A stretch of 64,000 bases of DNA from Rhipicephalus microplus (GCF_043290135.1 NC_134710.1:2343821-2407820); one strand, 5' to 3'; positions 10,944 through 23,249 are shown, numbered from the stretch's first letter. The notes: generated by a model not told the origin, from the letters alone. Numbers and translations: made by a program.

Positions 10944-11150
10944 TTCTTTTGTTCTCTTACTTCCTTTCTCTCGCTTTTCTTAATTTCTTACTCTCTTTAT
11001 TTCTTTCTTTATCTCTCCTTTCTCTCTTTCTACGTTCCTTGTTCTTTCTTCCTTTCCCCTTTATTTTCTTTCTTTTCCCTTCTTCCTTTATCTCCATTTT
11101 CTCTTCTTTCTCTTTCTTCCTCCTTCTTTCTTGTCCCCTTCCCAATCCCT
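10944..11150 (+). repeat. Pyrimidine-rich low-complexity tract
   Basis: About 200 bp of almost pure C and T (TTTCTTTC, TCTCTTTC variants). The long reading frames across it are composition artefacts. It follows the last recognisable P-like exon. Confidence 0.85.
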
Positions 11151-11318
11151 CGAAGTAAGGTAGCACACCAAATGTCTTTCTGGTTAGCCTCCCTGCCTTC
11201 TACCTTTGCTTCCTTCCTTCTTCTCTGTCTTTCCACTTTTAGCACTGTGCGAAAATCTCTCTTAACTGCTTCTTATTATTCTCCCCATTAAAATACGCGC
11301 CATCTAACGTGCAAGTTT

Positions 11319-11488
11319 CTGCGGCGGTTGGATCTTTGATGGAGGCGAAAATGCTGTAGGCCCGTGTTCTCAGATTTGGGTGCTCGTTAAAGAACACCAG
11401 GTGGTCGAAATTTCCGGATCCCCCCACTTTGGCGTCTCTCATAATCATATCATGGTTTTGGAACGCCAAAGCCCACATATCAATTAAG
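11319..11488 (+). mobile_element. tRNA-derived SINE, 5'-truncated, 10-bp target duplication
   Basis: The same SINE family as at 9011, starting inside the body (CTGCGGCGGTTGGA) and lacking the tRNA head. GTGCAAGTTT flanks it exactly on both sides (11309-11318 and 11489-11498), so it was inserted already truncated. Confidence 0.88.
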
Positions 11489-11498
11489 GTGCAAGTTT

Positions 11499-13338
11499 GG
11501 CGAATAACCCTCTTGGGTTGCGCGTACGTGAGCCGGCACGTTAACCGTTGGTGGGAGATCCCTGATAATGCCTGTGTCCGGGAATTTTTTCTTTGTTTGA
11601 ATTACTTTGTGTGATAGCATCACTGCCACTGACTGACGAGTGCTGTCTGAACATTTTAACGGCGCGCATTGATGACAAGAATGAACTCTGAGTCGGCGAA
11701 AGCTGGTGCTTCGTCGTTCCTACTATATAAAGCAGCAAGTGCGATACCTTCAGAGATTCACGTACAGACGTAAGCACACTTACCTAGAGCAGGGGAGCGC
11801 GTGGCTGTAGACGCTGTCGTCCGCAGCTCAAAGTTCACGTTAGCTAGAAGCCTCCACTCATTCATGAATGATGTGCATGTGTTGTAACTATGTTAGGTAA
11901 TATTACAGCATCGGTATTTGCGAAATTTGCAACACGCTGAGGTTATTTCGATTTACGGACGACACTGACTGCTTCCACGAATTCAGACGACGATGGAAAG
12001 CGATGCCACGCGAACATATCACACCTGCACTCATCCCGTGGCGTACTGTAGGGCAGACACGATTTCACCCAAATTGTTCCTCTTTGGCTGATTGTTCGTG
12101 CGCTCGTACACGACAAAGTGATGACCAGGTAATCTATTCTTCTAATACGTAGATTGACCTGACACGAGAGTATCTTGTTATCGGAGAGAGGCGCCTCTAA
12201 CACATACTACATCCAAGCGTACCATGTGTGCAGGTATGGCATACGATGCCCAGGGCACCATGGCAACAGTGAGAACATACCGTCAACCACTGCAGTCATG
12301 GAGGAAATTAAAAGTAAGAAAGAAGCAGTAAGTCACGCAGCCAGCCCTGGCAAGCCGACCCGTTTCGAAGCCAGCCGTGTCGGCCCAACACGGGATGTTT
12401 TGCTGTGAAATAACGCAAGTAACGAGACTTGCCGTAACTTCGGAAGACAGGCTCAAGTTAGTGCAGCGCCGTTTGCCGGCCTATCGAAGGCAGGGCAAAG
12501 CTCCAATCGCTAGGAAAGGCCGCTCTTGCTTGGTTTTCCATTGCGAGCACGGAAAACGTACTCTTTGGGGCTTTTATTTCCCATTTTGCACGCATCGACG
12601 CCCCTCCTTCATCATGAAGGAAAACAGGCAAGCACTTCTGCTGTATTGTGAGCTGCTACAAAAGTTCAAAAATGCCGAAGAGCTTGAAACTGCCCGTGAA
12701 GTTCTACCGTTTCCAATTGTGCGAGAAGCAGTGGCGTCAAGAGTGGATTGTGGCAGTTCGTCGATACTTCCGCGGTCTTGTTGAAAACATTTTTGTCGTG
12801 CTCACTATTACGAACTATTAACCGAAGAAGAATGGCAGACAGGGCATTTAGGGAAACGTTATGACCGAGCTCATACGGAAAGGAGGTGCGTTTCTAAGCT
12901 GAAGCTGCATCAAAAAGACAACTGCTCTACATTTCGAGATTGGGCACTGGTTTTTCGAGACAAACATATCAAATGGAAAAGCGGCGGAGCTTGCAAGCTT
13001 AATACACCACTGTAAAAACGCTTTACTGTGAGCCCTGAAAGTGTTTTGTTCGGCTGATGGCTGTAGACTTCTTGTCACCGCTCAGCGTAAACATATTTAT
13101 GTACAGTTCAGTGCTGTCACTGGTGCTGTCGTCCTCCCGGCTGTTGGGCTTCCTCGAGGTTGACGTCGAAGGTAACGCCAAGTCCGGATTGCGTACGGTG
13201 GGGTCTGGATCCATCACAGCGCGCAGGAGAGCGATGATCCTCGGATAAATCGTAAATTCACACAAAAAAAAAACACCAAACGAAATAGGCAGCGTTCGGC
13301 AGAAATACACTTCGTCGTCGTCCTCAAGGTGAAGAGGA
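11499..13338. other. No recognisable gene
   Basis: Only short open frames on both strands. The only hint is a plus-strand stretch near 12675-12775 that reads MPKSLKLPVKFYRFQ and RQEWIVAVRRYF. It resembles the middle of a THAP domain but lacks its zinc ligands. I do not call it. Confidence 0.4.
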
Positions 13339-13565
13339 CCCGCCACAGTGGTATAGTGGCTAAGGTACTCGGTTGCTGACCCGCAGGTGGCGGGATCCAA
13401 TCCCGACCACGGCAACGGCATTTCCGATCGAAGCGAGAATGCTTGAGGCCCGTGTTTAGGGTGCACGTTATAGAACCCCGGGTGATCTAAATTTTCGGAG
13501 CCCTCCATTACGGCGTCTCTCGTAATCATATGGTGTTTTTGGGATGATAAAATCCACATATCTTT
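13339..13565 (+). mobile_element. tRNA-derived SINE, diverged copy
   Basis: Same family as 9011: head GTGGTATAGTGGCTAAGG, B box GGTGGCGGGATCCAATCCC, body ending TTTTTGGGATGATAAAATCC. It has more substitutions and small deletions than the other copies. No clear target duplication seen, which fits an older insertion. Confidence 0.88.
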
Positions 13566-13926
13566 CAAAACGTTATTCCAGGAAGCTGATAGTAATGCTG
13601 AAGCTGGGTAGATAGAACCATAGGTCAGCAAAAAAAAAAAAAAAAAAGTGGAGCTCACTCAGATTCACTCAAGAAATGCATCTTGCGTTTTCAATAACTT
13701 GGCCTGAGGCTTACCAAAGCTTTCCTGCAGGCCGTAGATATTTCGGTTAAGATTACAAGTGGGACGCGAATAGCCAATTATATTCGAGATCTTGAGTGAG
13801 CACCAGCGACAACGTTGGAGAGTTCGATGACTGATCTATAAATTACTACGCGTTCGCTCAAGGTCAGATTACTTGACGGCTGACGCTGTTCTCGCCGCTA
13901 TCAGTGTAGGGCTTGAATCTACTGTA

Positions 13927-14069
13927 CTTGAAAGAATGTTTTCTAGCGCGAGACGAAATGCGGAAAGAGACAGGAATAGACGGAGAGGATAGAATGCTTC
14001 CTCTCCCTCGATTCCTTCCTGTTTCGTTATTTAGCCTCGCGCTACAAAAAAAAAAAACATTCTTTCAAA
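13927..14069. repeat. Foldback (MITE-like) element about 140 bp
   Basis: The left arm starts CTTGAAAGAATGTTTTC-TAGCGCGAG. The right arm, read as reverse complement, starts TTTGAAAGAATGTTTTTT and continues GTAGCGCGAGGC. The arms stay imperfectly complementary (GAAACAGGAA against GAGACAGGAA) for about 60 bp each. No reading frame. This is a non-autonomous hairpin repeat. Confidence 0.6.
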
Positions 14070-15785
14070 TGCATCACTAACAAGGCCACATTGCCACTCT
14101 CATTGATTGTACGTTGATTCGTTTTTTATGGGCACAAGGACACCCAAATAAAGACTTCCGTTTTTCCGAGTCCTGCTGGAGCCTTCTTGACCGTCACAAC
14201 CACACAATAATATCAATATTGACTCAAACTACCTATCGTCCTCATTGACGTTATAATGAAGCCACGGTCATGAGCATCACCTCATTTAACCATGCCACCC
14301 TCAGCACGGACTTGATGCAGGTAATTTACAATTACTCCCGCAATGTTACTCGTTTTCACAGTAGAGCCCTCTGAGCCAAGCGTAAATCCGTCCACTGCGG
14401 ACAAAAAAGCTCGGGTATATAGGAACGTGCCTCAAGAGGTGGACAAGCTCGAATTACAAGGAACCAAATTTCTTCTCGTAAATTTTTTCGATCAAATACA
14501 AAGACTTTCGTCACCATGAGCGTGAATAATTCGGCCAGCACGTGTCCCCTTCTGCTTCGCTCCCAGAACAAGTGCACGGATACGTCTGATGTGGGATGCA
14601 ATAACGTACTCAGCTGTATGGGAGGACAAGTACAGGAGAGTAAGACAAGACAAGTACATAAATGTAGCATGCAGAGACATATGTTAACGCCTTGCAGATA
14701 TTTATATAACCAGTTATTTGCACTTGCGCATCAGTGCCAACAGGAACATGTATATTAGCAACACCAGAAGCTATAAGCTGATATGAAGCGCTGGTACTCA
14801 CGAGCATAGTAGACCTGGACACTGCTACATAAATCAACTTCAGCGCATAACTCCTTACTACAATTGACGTTAACTCGATGTTAGGGCTGCGTCATAGGAG
14901 TACATATGTAATAATTATAAATTTACCAGCCTGCAGGTATGTGCCACACGTTTGGCTGAAAGGGTTTGACGTTTCACGACGTACGTGACAGGGTCGTGAC
15001 ATCAATCATGTCACGACCAACCAGTCATATTCGTCAAATCAAGTTACACTCCCATACTATTGTTTTGTGGACGTGCTAATTTTGCTTCATGCTTCTTCAA
15101 TGCTAATTTTGGTTCACACCGAGTTCAGAGGTTGATCACAAGAGCACCCAGACGTAGGCGGCCAGATGGACAGGTAGATACTCAACGTGCCTAAAATACG
15201 CTGAGAAATACCTCGCATTGTTACTCCTCTTGCGTGGGTGATCTTTATTAAATGAACTGGCTGGGTACTTTCAATGTAGGAAACGGCCGTAGCATTCCCG
15301 ATTGAAAGGTGGTGAATGTAAAGTTTTCAAAAAATATATTTCGGCGTATTTGCGTACTTTGTTGGCAAACGTCGTCGAAATACGATGGGCTTGTGTCTGA
15401 AGATAGAGAATAAAGCGTTTATTGGACGTTCTGTGCGAGAAAATCGGCGAGTAGCCAATGTGTGCGCTATAGAGCTATCTAGCAGTAATTTGAAGAAACG
15501 AAGTTTTTCTAGAACGCAAAGCTATTCGTACGTGGCAGAACCATATAGTATACGTGAAGCGTAGGAAACAACCGTTTTTTTTTTCAGTCATAGCGTCGCA
15601 TTGCCAGCGCCACGTAATAAGCACTGGGGTATTTAGAATTACGCATCTATGCATTTTAGAAATAAAGTAACACACTGTACCTCTGTGAACCCGTACTGAT
15701 GTTGCACCAAAATATGCGTAGTGTTTTATTTTATTGACAATGTCAGCACGTATAAATGCAGAACCAGATCAAAAGGGCTGGTTGT
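14070..15785. other. No recognisable gene
   Basis: Only short frames without family motifs. A perfect short inverted repeat at 14992-15018 is listed separately. One stretch (15156-15420) is AT-rich without coding signal. Confidence 0.4.
14992..15018. repeat. Perfect 11-bp inverted repeat with 5-base loop
   Basis: GGTCGTGACAT and ATGTCACGACC are exact reverse complements separated by CAATC. They could form a short cruciform or hairpin. No neighbouring gene suggests a terminator or operator role. Confidence 0.7.
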
Positions 15786-15935
15786 CTTTTTTTATTCACT
15801 TGCCCTAAAGGCCCTTCCCGGCATTACATAGGGGGGAGGGGGTTATATTGGAAAAAATACAGAGTTGATAACATGAGCATAAGCATGTCATATAACAATG
15901 AAAATTGCCGTACACGAAGGATGTACAAAAAGGTC
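15786..15935 (-). mobile_element. LINE 3'-end fragment, minus strand
   Basis: On the minus strand it ends CCCCCCTATGTAATGCC, then GGGCCTTTAGGGCAAG and TGAATAAAAAAA. This is a CR1-like 3' terminus closely resembling the plus-strand copy that follows (TTATGTAATGC, then TAAGGCTGAATAAATG). It lies inverted relative to that copy. Confidence 0.6.
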
Positions 15936-16310
15936 CGAAGAATGAGTTGTTTGCATGCTGTAACACTGGAATGCGCTGCCAGATAATATTGATTCTTGCA
16001 GCGACCACTCAACACTTCGCGAAAAACCAACTCTTTTCAAAATTCCAAATGAGATGCCCTAACAGCACATTAACTCTTGCATTTATAGTTGTTTTTCTGT
16101 ACTCCCAGAATTTATTTATCGCCTATCATACGTTTTTTGTTTTGTTATGCGTGTTATTTCCCCTTGAGTTCTTTATTTGCTTATTCATTGTAATCAGTGT
16201 GCACCCTCATATTGTTACATAGCTTAGAAACTCGCAACCTGGATATACGACCCCCCTCTTATGTAATGCTTTCGGACCCTTAAGGCTGAATAAATGAACT
16301 GAAATGAAAT
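15936..16310 (+). mobile_element. LINE 3'-end fragment, plus strand
   Basis: Near 15967 the sequence gives WNALPDNI, the end of a LINE RT protein (the usual IWNSLP box). An AT-rich 3' UTR follows, ending TGCTTTCGGACCCTTAAGG and TGAACTGAAATGAAAT at 16310. It is strongly 5'-truncated and abuts an antisense LINE fragment exactly at its tail. Confidence 0.65.
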
Positions 16311-16661
16311 AGCCGACACCTTCGGAGTCATCAGGATGTCATTCATTGTGGCGTTAATAGAGCCAAGTTTTAAATTGCCAGAATTGGGTTCCTCTTCAGT
16401 GAAAACATATAAATAAATAAATTAGTTCTCCTGCACCTTTCGACGGTGACAACAGGCTATCGTATTTATTTAGGCGAATTGGTTGTCCGGAAGAATTCCC
16501 GAGATTACTTGCCATTATCCAAAATTTTTTGTATTGTTTGTTAGCAAGGTGGATCCTCATTAAAAATTTTGCTTTAGCTATTTCTATTTCTTTGTCACAT
16601 AACTTTGCATAATTTCTGTGCTCTTCCCAAGCAGCATCAATGCCTGAGAGTCTTGCTTTAG
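16311..16661 (-). pseudogene. LINE ORF2 fragment (linker between endonuclease and RT)
   Basis: Minus-strand reading gives [31 protein letters not shown] and, after a short AAAT-rich insertion near 16405, [16 protein letters not shown] and MNDILMTPKVSAI. This is the lysine-rich linker and pre-RT block of CR1/Jockey-type LINE ORF2. It is cut at 16310 by the LINE tail and at 16661 by the CA microsatellite. Confidence 0.55.
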
Positions 16662-16673
16662 ACACACAAACAC

Positions 16674-16705
<32 letters not shown>

Positions 16706-17145
16706 GTACACACATATACACACACACACGCACGCACATACACAAACACACACACACACACACATGCACACACACACGCACACACACAAACACACACACA
16801 CACAAACACACGTATGCACGCGCACGCACAAACACACGCACGCACACACAAACACACACGCACACACACGCACACACGCGCGCACGCACGCACACACACA
16901 AACACACACAAACACACGCACACACGCACGAACACGCGTACGCAAACACACGCGCACACACACATACGCACGCACACATACACATGCACACACACAAACA
17001 AACACACACGAACGCACACAAGAACGCACACACGCACACACACGCACGCACACACACGCACGCACACAAACACCCACACACAAACACACACACACGCACA
17101 CACAAACACACACACGCACACACAAACGCACACACGCACACACAC
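16662..17145. repeat. (CA)n microsatellite, about 480 bp, with ACGC/AAAC variants
   Basis: Nearly uninterrupted CACACA with CACG and CAAACA variants. All long open frames on both strands here (His-Thr or Cys-Val repeats) are translations of the repeat and not genes. Confidence 0.97.
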
Positions 17146-17541
17146 TGTGAAGAAGAAAACGCATCGTTGGCAAGCAACATCGCCACCACTTGGGTACTGG
17201 GTGCTGAGCTTCCCTCGCTCGGCTCGTGCTGATCATCGCCGGCATCTGCTTGACCATTGCTCTTTCCCGATCGTGTTTCATCGTAGGACCACCGTCGCAA
17301 CAGTCGCCAATAAACCCTTTTTCAATTGGTGGAGGGTGCTGACATTCCCCGTCGCCTGAAGCTGGGTGCTGCCATTCGCCGTCGCCTAAACCTGGAGCTG
17401 CGCAACCGAACGCTACCTCCCATCATGGCTACCAACAACGCGCAACCTGGCTCTTCCACTCCATCCCCCAGCAACCCTGGCGTTCTTCGTTTGCGAGAGC
17501 CCAAGGTCTTTAGCGGAGCTGATGAGACTGACGTGGAAGAC
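17146..17541 (+). mobile_element. Ty3/gypsy fragment: LTR end, leader and start of gag
   Basis: The CCAATAAACCC signal near 17309, the TTCAATTGGTGGAGGGTGCTG junction and the leader correspond to the gypsy element at 44112. The gag start (MATNNAQPGSS at 17425, then PKVFSGADETDVED) aligns with the gag start there (PPFFDGTNEQDVEDW). It breaks off at 17541, where an antisense LINE begins. It is a different subfamily from the 44-kb element. Confidence 0.65.
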
Positions 17542-17544
17542 TAG

Positions 17545-19240
17545 TAGTGGTGCTCGAAACTAAATCACAATAATTAGCTGTGTACTCAAAGTGTTGAAAA
17601 TTAGCGTCATAACAATATTTGGCAGGATGCGATGATTGCGGTAAACATTACGAATCACTTGAGACAGCTTTGTTGCTAAACAATCGACATGTGCATCCCA
17701 GCATAATGTTTCCTGAAAGACAAAGCGTAGTAATTTAAAACTGGATTCAAGGTTGATGGGCGAAGAGCTTGGTGCTATATCTTTATTGACCGTAATATTT
17801 TTTTATTTTCACTGCAAAGTAACATAGCTTTTGTTTCAGTTTTATTCAATTTAAAACTGTTTTGGCGTGTCCATTCATCTAACTTTTGTAAGGTTAAGTT
17901 CGCTTCATATATTATTTCATCAACCGAATTTCCTAGTATAGAGACGCTAGTATCAGCGTAAATTATATATTTTCCTTGAAGGTTTATATTTATAATATCA
18001 TTATTATAGAGATTAAAAAGGAATGGGCCCTAAAATTGGGGGAGCCTGAAGCTTCGCTTTTAAGAGTTGAACGTGACAGTGAAATCCGCCCCGACTGCGC
18101 CCTTCCACTGTAAGTGGATACTTAATTATAGATTTGGTTACACACCCACGCACTGAGTAGATTGTACTACCGCGTGCGCGCGAATGGTACATACAAGCTT
18201 TTGATCTAAAGCAAGAGTCGCATGGCATCCAAGATACATGCCGCGAGCTTGCTATCTCGGAGGCCATGGAGGGTTTCACAATGCCTCACAGACGCCAGCA
18301 CATTAGCTAGCGTCTGCTGCTTGCTTCACCAACAACCCTTGAAAAGCATGATATGTTTTCCGCTGGATAGATATAGTTAGATAGTTCCGCTAGATAGACA
18401 TAGATAGACCATCTTTAGAGCTGTTTGAAAGTTTCTGTGTGTCTTTAGCGGCGATGGCTATACTTTGCCGGTCTTTTTCAACATAGTTTGATGGCCTCCC
18501 AAATGCGCCTAAAAATCACCGAATGAGCGCGTTTCCGTCATGACACCTGTCGAAGAAAATGCATTAAGGAGACTGCTTCTACTACATGGCGTTTATGTAG
18601 TGCTTTTTTCCCAATGCAGTTGCAAATGACATCACGACTTTGTGGTAGAACACCTACTTTCCACGCGAAAGGCCCGGGTTTGATCCTCGTTGCAACCGAG
18701 AATTCCGCTCTTAATTTTATTTGCTTCTTTCTTGATTTTTCACTCACAACCAACGGTGCCAACGCCGACAGCAGAATTTCTGCGACACGAGCTCTCTAAC
18801 AAGATAACGTTAAAAGACTGCCTTTTGACACGACGAGGGGACTATAAAGATTTTGGTTTACGTTGACTCTCCTGATACAATATTGTAGGTAGGAATTTAG
18901 GAGGTGGGCCGCTCTGCTACGGTAGCCACAGTGTAGGAGTTTCTCTAATAAAAGAGTGTGGTTCATAAGATCAACTGTTTTAGTGAAGTCGACAAATATT
19001 CGTAGTGCTAAGTTACTTCATTAAGTGCTGGTAATATTAAGTCTTTCTGATCCTATAACGCCTATTCAGCGCTAATACATTTGCGGAAACGAAATTTGAA
19101 CGGCGTTATAAAGTAGCGTTTTTTCTACAATCAGTAAATCAGTTTGAAAGTTTTTTCAAGTGATTTTGAAAATACCCAGAGAATAGATATAATTCGATAG
19201 TTACCCATGCCATTTTTGTTACCTTTAATAAATAACACCA
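17545..19240 (-). pseudogene. LINE reverse transcriptase, split by a 775-bp insertion
   Basis: The right piece (19240 to 18811) reads GMGNYRIISILWVFSKSLEK and VDFTKTVDLMNHTLLLEK (RT blocks 1-3) with frame changes. The left piece (18035 to 17545) reads PILGPIPFLISI and YADTSVSI, then KLDEWTRQNSFKLN. The two join inside the VxxGSILGP block, so this is one RT. The YADD motif has one Asp missing (YADT). Similar to Jockey/I-type elements. Confidence 0.6.
18036..18810 (+). mobile_element. Insertion in LINE RT with a tRNA-like (SINE-like) segment
   Basis: TAAAA lies on both sides (18031-18035 and 18811-18815). Inside, 18611-18700 has an A-box-like GTGGTAGAACACC and a B-box-like GGGTTTGATCC at tRNA-like spacing. 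This suggests a tRNA-derived SINE unrelated to the main family. The left 500 bp is unidentified (GATAGATAGACATAGATAGA microsatellite near 18365-18410). Confidence 0.4.
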
Positions 19241-21041
19241 TCACATGTAGCCGCCAGATTGATAGGTTCGCATATTGTATGGGCATGCACAAAAAGGTTT
19301 TCGCGCCTTCTTTCTTTTCTGCCGTTGTGCACATCTTCAGTTGTTTGTAGGCGTTTGTGTGGTCCCGACTTCCTTCTTGTGTCCGTGTTCGGCCGTCTTG
19401 TCTCTTACAGAATGAAGACGCAAAAATGAATACGTACCAACTGTTATTATAATCAGTTTGACCGATGATGAACTCTCTGCTCGCTGCTATCATTGTGTGC
19501 TCTACTGCATTCTAACCTTCTACTTCACGGCCACAAGTTCGGGCAAAGAACTTGTTTCGTCTTGGACACTGCTGCCTTCGTCAACGCAGCGCGTCCTCTG
19601 ATTTTTCGTTGTTTGCCAAATGAGCCTGCTCCAGCCTTTCATCATCACTTGCCCTTTACGTTTCCCTTTTTTCGCCCATTACGTAGTGTTCGCGTGTGCT
19701 TTGTGTACATAGGAGAGGGTACCCTTTCGGAGGTGCCTCAAGACGAAGATCATCTGAATTTAGTTTTCTTTAGTTGTGTGCAGATCCATGTGGAGGCAGC
19801 GTTTTGCATTCCTGGTGTTTGCTATTTTGGTGGACACACTGGCTTTGTAAGGGACATGCTGTATTGAGATAGCGCATGTCCATTTGTGGTGATATGCGGG
19901 CAACCAACGGGCAAGCGTCACGGTGACCGTGCTGCATGCACTGACTGCAATGCCACACGAACGCTATGAGGCGGTAGTGGCATTGCTACCAGCCACAAAG
20001 CAGCATCGACAAAGTAACAAATTTACCTGACGCATGATATTTGAAAACACGTATATCACATCTCCGTGGGAATACACGCGTGACGCAAACAGCCGCAAGC
20101 CCTTCATGTGGCGTCTCGTCACTCTCTGAACTAAGGCAGACCGGCGATTCCCATGGAGGAGCGAGCGCTTGTATGAAAAAAAAAACGAGGTGCTGGTCCA
20201 CTTCATGACAGTTTTTTTGCACCTTCTAAACATAAGTCTCCTTGTGAACAAGACCGAACTTTCGAAGCGGAAAGAAACCTTGCTTACTAAAGTCGAATTC
20301 ACTCATTCGTAACATGACAACACCAGTTTGCCCTCTTTTCTGCACTGTGCTGTATTAGCAGCAGAAGCGATATTCAGAATTGAGGTGAAAACAACACGAA
20401 CTCGTCTTCATACGAACCGAGTCATTATAAAGCAAAAGGACCTTGTGACTGATTTAACTTTTGCAACGGCGGTGCAAGCCGGATTAGGCGCATCTATTTG
20501 TGACGCACCCCCGGTCATCGTGCCAGCGACCCCGAGAGGTTCCGCTTATAGCTTCACATGCGTGCGTCATCATACATTGCGACGCCAGCTGCTGGTGTTT
20601 CTACCCAAGCGACTTCTTCGTGCAGAATCAACTAAAGGAGAGTCCTTCGTGAAGTTGACATCGAAATCTCTCCAGCACGGTCTGAATGTTTCCTAGAAAT
20701 GCGTATTTTGTCCATTGCTTGTAAATGGCTGATTATGTCACGAGAGTATATCATTTTGCACTAGTTGGTGCATATGACGTGTTTAGGCCAACAAAAACAC
20801 AACAAATGAAAACAAATGTGGCGGCTTACACGTGGGCGCTTCCCATGTTGTCTTCTGTTTACGTTTAATCATTCCGAACGAAGCTCGTCCCTTCGTTACA
20901 CTCGTAATGCTACTCAATGAAGCTGTGCAATCACAAGTGCTTGCAAAGCTCCTTAGTTGTTCGTCCCTGCCATATACGGTCGTTTGCCGCTGCATTTTAT
21001 TTGCTGCCGCCAATTTATTGTCCTGCCTAGGGGTTTGAAAA
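19241..21041. other. No recognisable gene
   Basis: Frames up to about 124 codons occur on both strands (for example 19493-19867 plus and 20328-20696 plus), but I see no family motif, splice structure or repeat hallmark in them. Confidence 0.4.
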
Positions 21042-21059
21042 GAACAACAACAACAACAA

Positions 21060-21127
<68 letters not shown>
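21042..21127. repeat. (AAC)n-(AAT)n compound microsatellite
   Basis: AACAACAACAACAACAAG followed by about 22 TAA/AAT units. Confidence 0.97.
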
Positions 21128-21129
<2 letters not shown>

Positions 21130-21484
21130 CAACTTGTATTACATCGAGAAATAGTACACAGAAACGGGCAAGTCTACGAAGAGTTGTGTGACCACGCCAG
21201 CATAGTCGGTTAAAGCGATGTGTTGCATGGCGAGAAAACGGCATTCCTTTTTGCCAACTAACAGACGACTTGTTGTCCCAAATGCTTCTTTAAAGGAACC
21301 GACAACTGATTTTTTTCGACCCAGTTTTTTCGGGCGTGACCGAAAGCTAACCGTTCGCAATATTCGCAGCTGCAGTAGTTACTCACGAAAGCATGTAAAT
21401 ATTTTATAAGCAGTATCGTTTTTTTATCTGAATGGGTCTGATCACCGATTTACCTTTTTGCTTAGCAACACTGAGAATTGATAG

Positions 21485-22548
21485 TTTCAGTTTCAGTTTC
21501 AGTTTATTTCGGACATAGTTACATGACATGAAATATGTCCACGAGGCAAAGCAAAAGGAGACTCGTATGTCTCCTGACGAGGCCTTCACCCCGGACTTAC
21601 ACGTCGGACAGCCAAGAGCAAAATCAGAGAAAGTAAGTACAATGCTCATTGCACAACTTATATAAACAAAAAACGAACAGTAAAAAACACATTAGGACAA
21701 AAATTATACAAAGTTTACATTGTTTAGGTTGAACAGTTTTATAAAATTATATAAATATACAAAATTACATACTTTCGTGTTCAAAGCAAAATAATTGTAA
21801 TTTCAAGGAGGCAGGAAAAGTAGCTTTACTTGTTTTTTAAAACGAGACATACTTGAGTTCTGATTAGCCAATTCGATTAGGGATGGGTATGCATTCAGCA
21901 ATGAAATAATCTGATAATCTATAGTTTTAGTACCATAATCAGTTCTTGGTCTTAATCCCGTCAATAAAAAAGTGCGAAGGTCATATGCCACTTGTCTGTT
22001 TAGATAATTGCTTGAGAACATGGTGCGATCACGTTTGAATTCGCGGAAAATCATTGCTGCGAAAGAAAGCTGATATAACTCTGAGAATGGTGGTACGTTC
22101 AGACTTTTATACAGAGAGTCAGTTGATGGGGGAGGATGGGAAGAAATCATTTTTAGGCTCCTTTTTGTATAGAGGAATCACGTTCAGCATCCGTCTTGTT
22201 GCACGTACCCCAGACTAAGTGACAATACGTTAAGTGGGAATGAATAAAAGCAAAGTACAATTGATTTCTAACACGCAACGGCAATAAATATTTTAGCCTG
22301 TATAACATAGCAAGATACCTAGATAGCTTAGCACGAACATAATTTATGTGCTCAGACCAACTGAGGTCAATTCTAAAAACGACTCCCAAGAAGCGGCAAG
22401 AGTTGACGGGCGTTATTATATTGTTATTGATACTCAATTCTACATTATGAACAAGTGGTTTATTTTTTGGACGAAATATTACGTACTGTGTTTTTTTACG
22501 TTTAAGTTTATTTTGTGTTGCCGATAACTTTTCTATAGACTTGTGCAT
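21485..22548 (-). pseudogene. 5'-truncated LINE: RT C-terminus and 3' tail
   Basis: Minus-strand frame 22548-22153 reads KLKRKKTQYVIFRPKNK, CRFLGVVFRIDLSWSEHI and HLTYCHLVWG, the RT thumb region. A frame change at about 22150 leads to 22150-21803 (SLNVPPFSELYQLSFA, IISLLNAYPSLIELA). A 3' UTR follows, ending in three TGAAAC units at 21488-21510, a microsatellite-type tail of CR1/L2-type elements. It lacks the endonuclease and the RT catalytic core. Confidence 0.75.
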
Positions 22549-23249
22549 GGTGTCATTGTTCTGCTTTCGCGGGATTTCCTGTAAGTATCTTTCAACACGT
22601 TTTTTCTCAGCTGTACAAATATTTTTGAAAATAACAAGCCATTACAATGAGACAACGTGGCTTTTCTTGATACAGCTTCCTTGTTTTTGTACCGCGTTGC
22701 GTGCGCCTGCGCCGAAGGTTGATGCGCCTGAGTCGTGGATAGATTATCCCGTCTCCCGACACACGAGCCAAGCCAAGTCTTTTAAAACGTTTCTGCGCGT
22801 CATTTCTGAGACAAAATTTAGGCAAAAAAAAAAGCACGTCACTTTAAAATCTTAGCGACCTGAAAGCTATGTGCACGGTTTCATGAGCACGTAGAAAACT
22901 TGCTCAAGAAAAGCTGACGAGCACGGGACCATTACGTCATGCAAAGGCATGATGTAATACGCTGTACTAGCGCCAGCCTATAAGTACATTTTTATGGAGT
23001 AATATCTTTTCCTATAAAGAAGCTAGCAATGTTTCAATACTAACACACACACTATTTCATGGTCACGTGACAGAGCACATTAGATAGTTCAGGTTTTGCC
23101 ACCAGGTAGCACCACAGCCTATTTTTTCATGTTCAGTGAAGAAATAAATATATTACTCCACTTTTGATAAGAAAAATAGGGTTGGTCTGAATCACTGTAA
23201 GACAGCCGTCAGAACAGAGTGCATGGCCATTTTAGTTTTATTTGTAATA

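Noticed and set aside
10893..11291. Serine/leucine/phenylalanine-rich frame
   Set aside because: Produced by a pyrimidine-rich low-complexity tract.
12600..12800. Possible THAP domain (KFYRFQ, WIVAVRRYF)
   Set aside because: No zinc-binding Cys/His in the expected places and the frame is short; chance similarity cannot be excluded.
16396..17359. Long open frames of 200-250 codons on both strands
   Set aside because: They are translations of the CA microsatellite (Thr-His or Cys-Val repeats). Only the left end on the minus strand holds LINE sequence.
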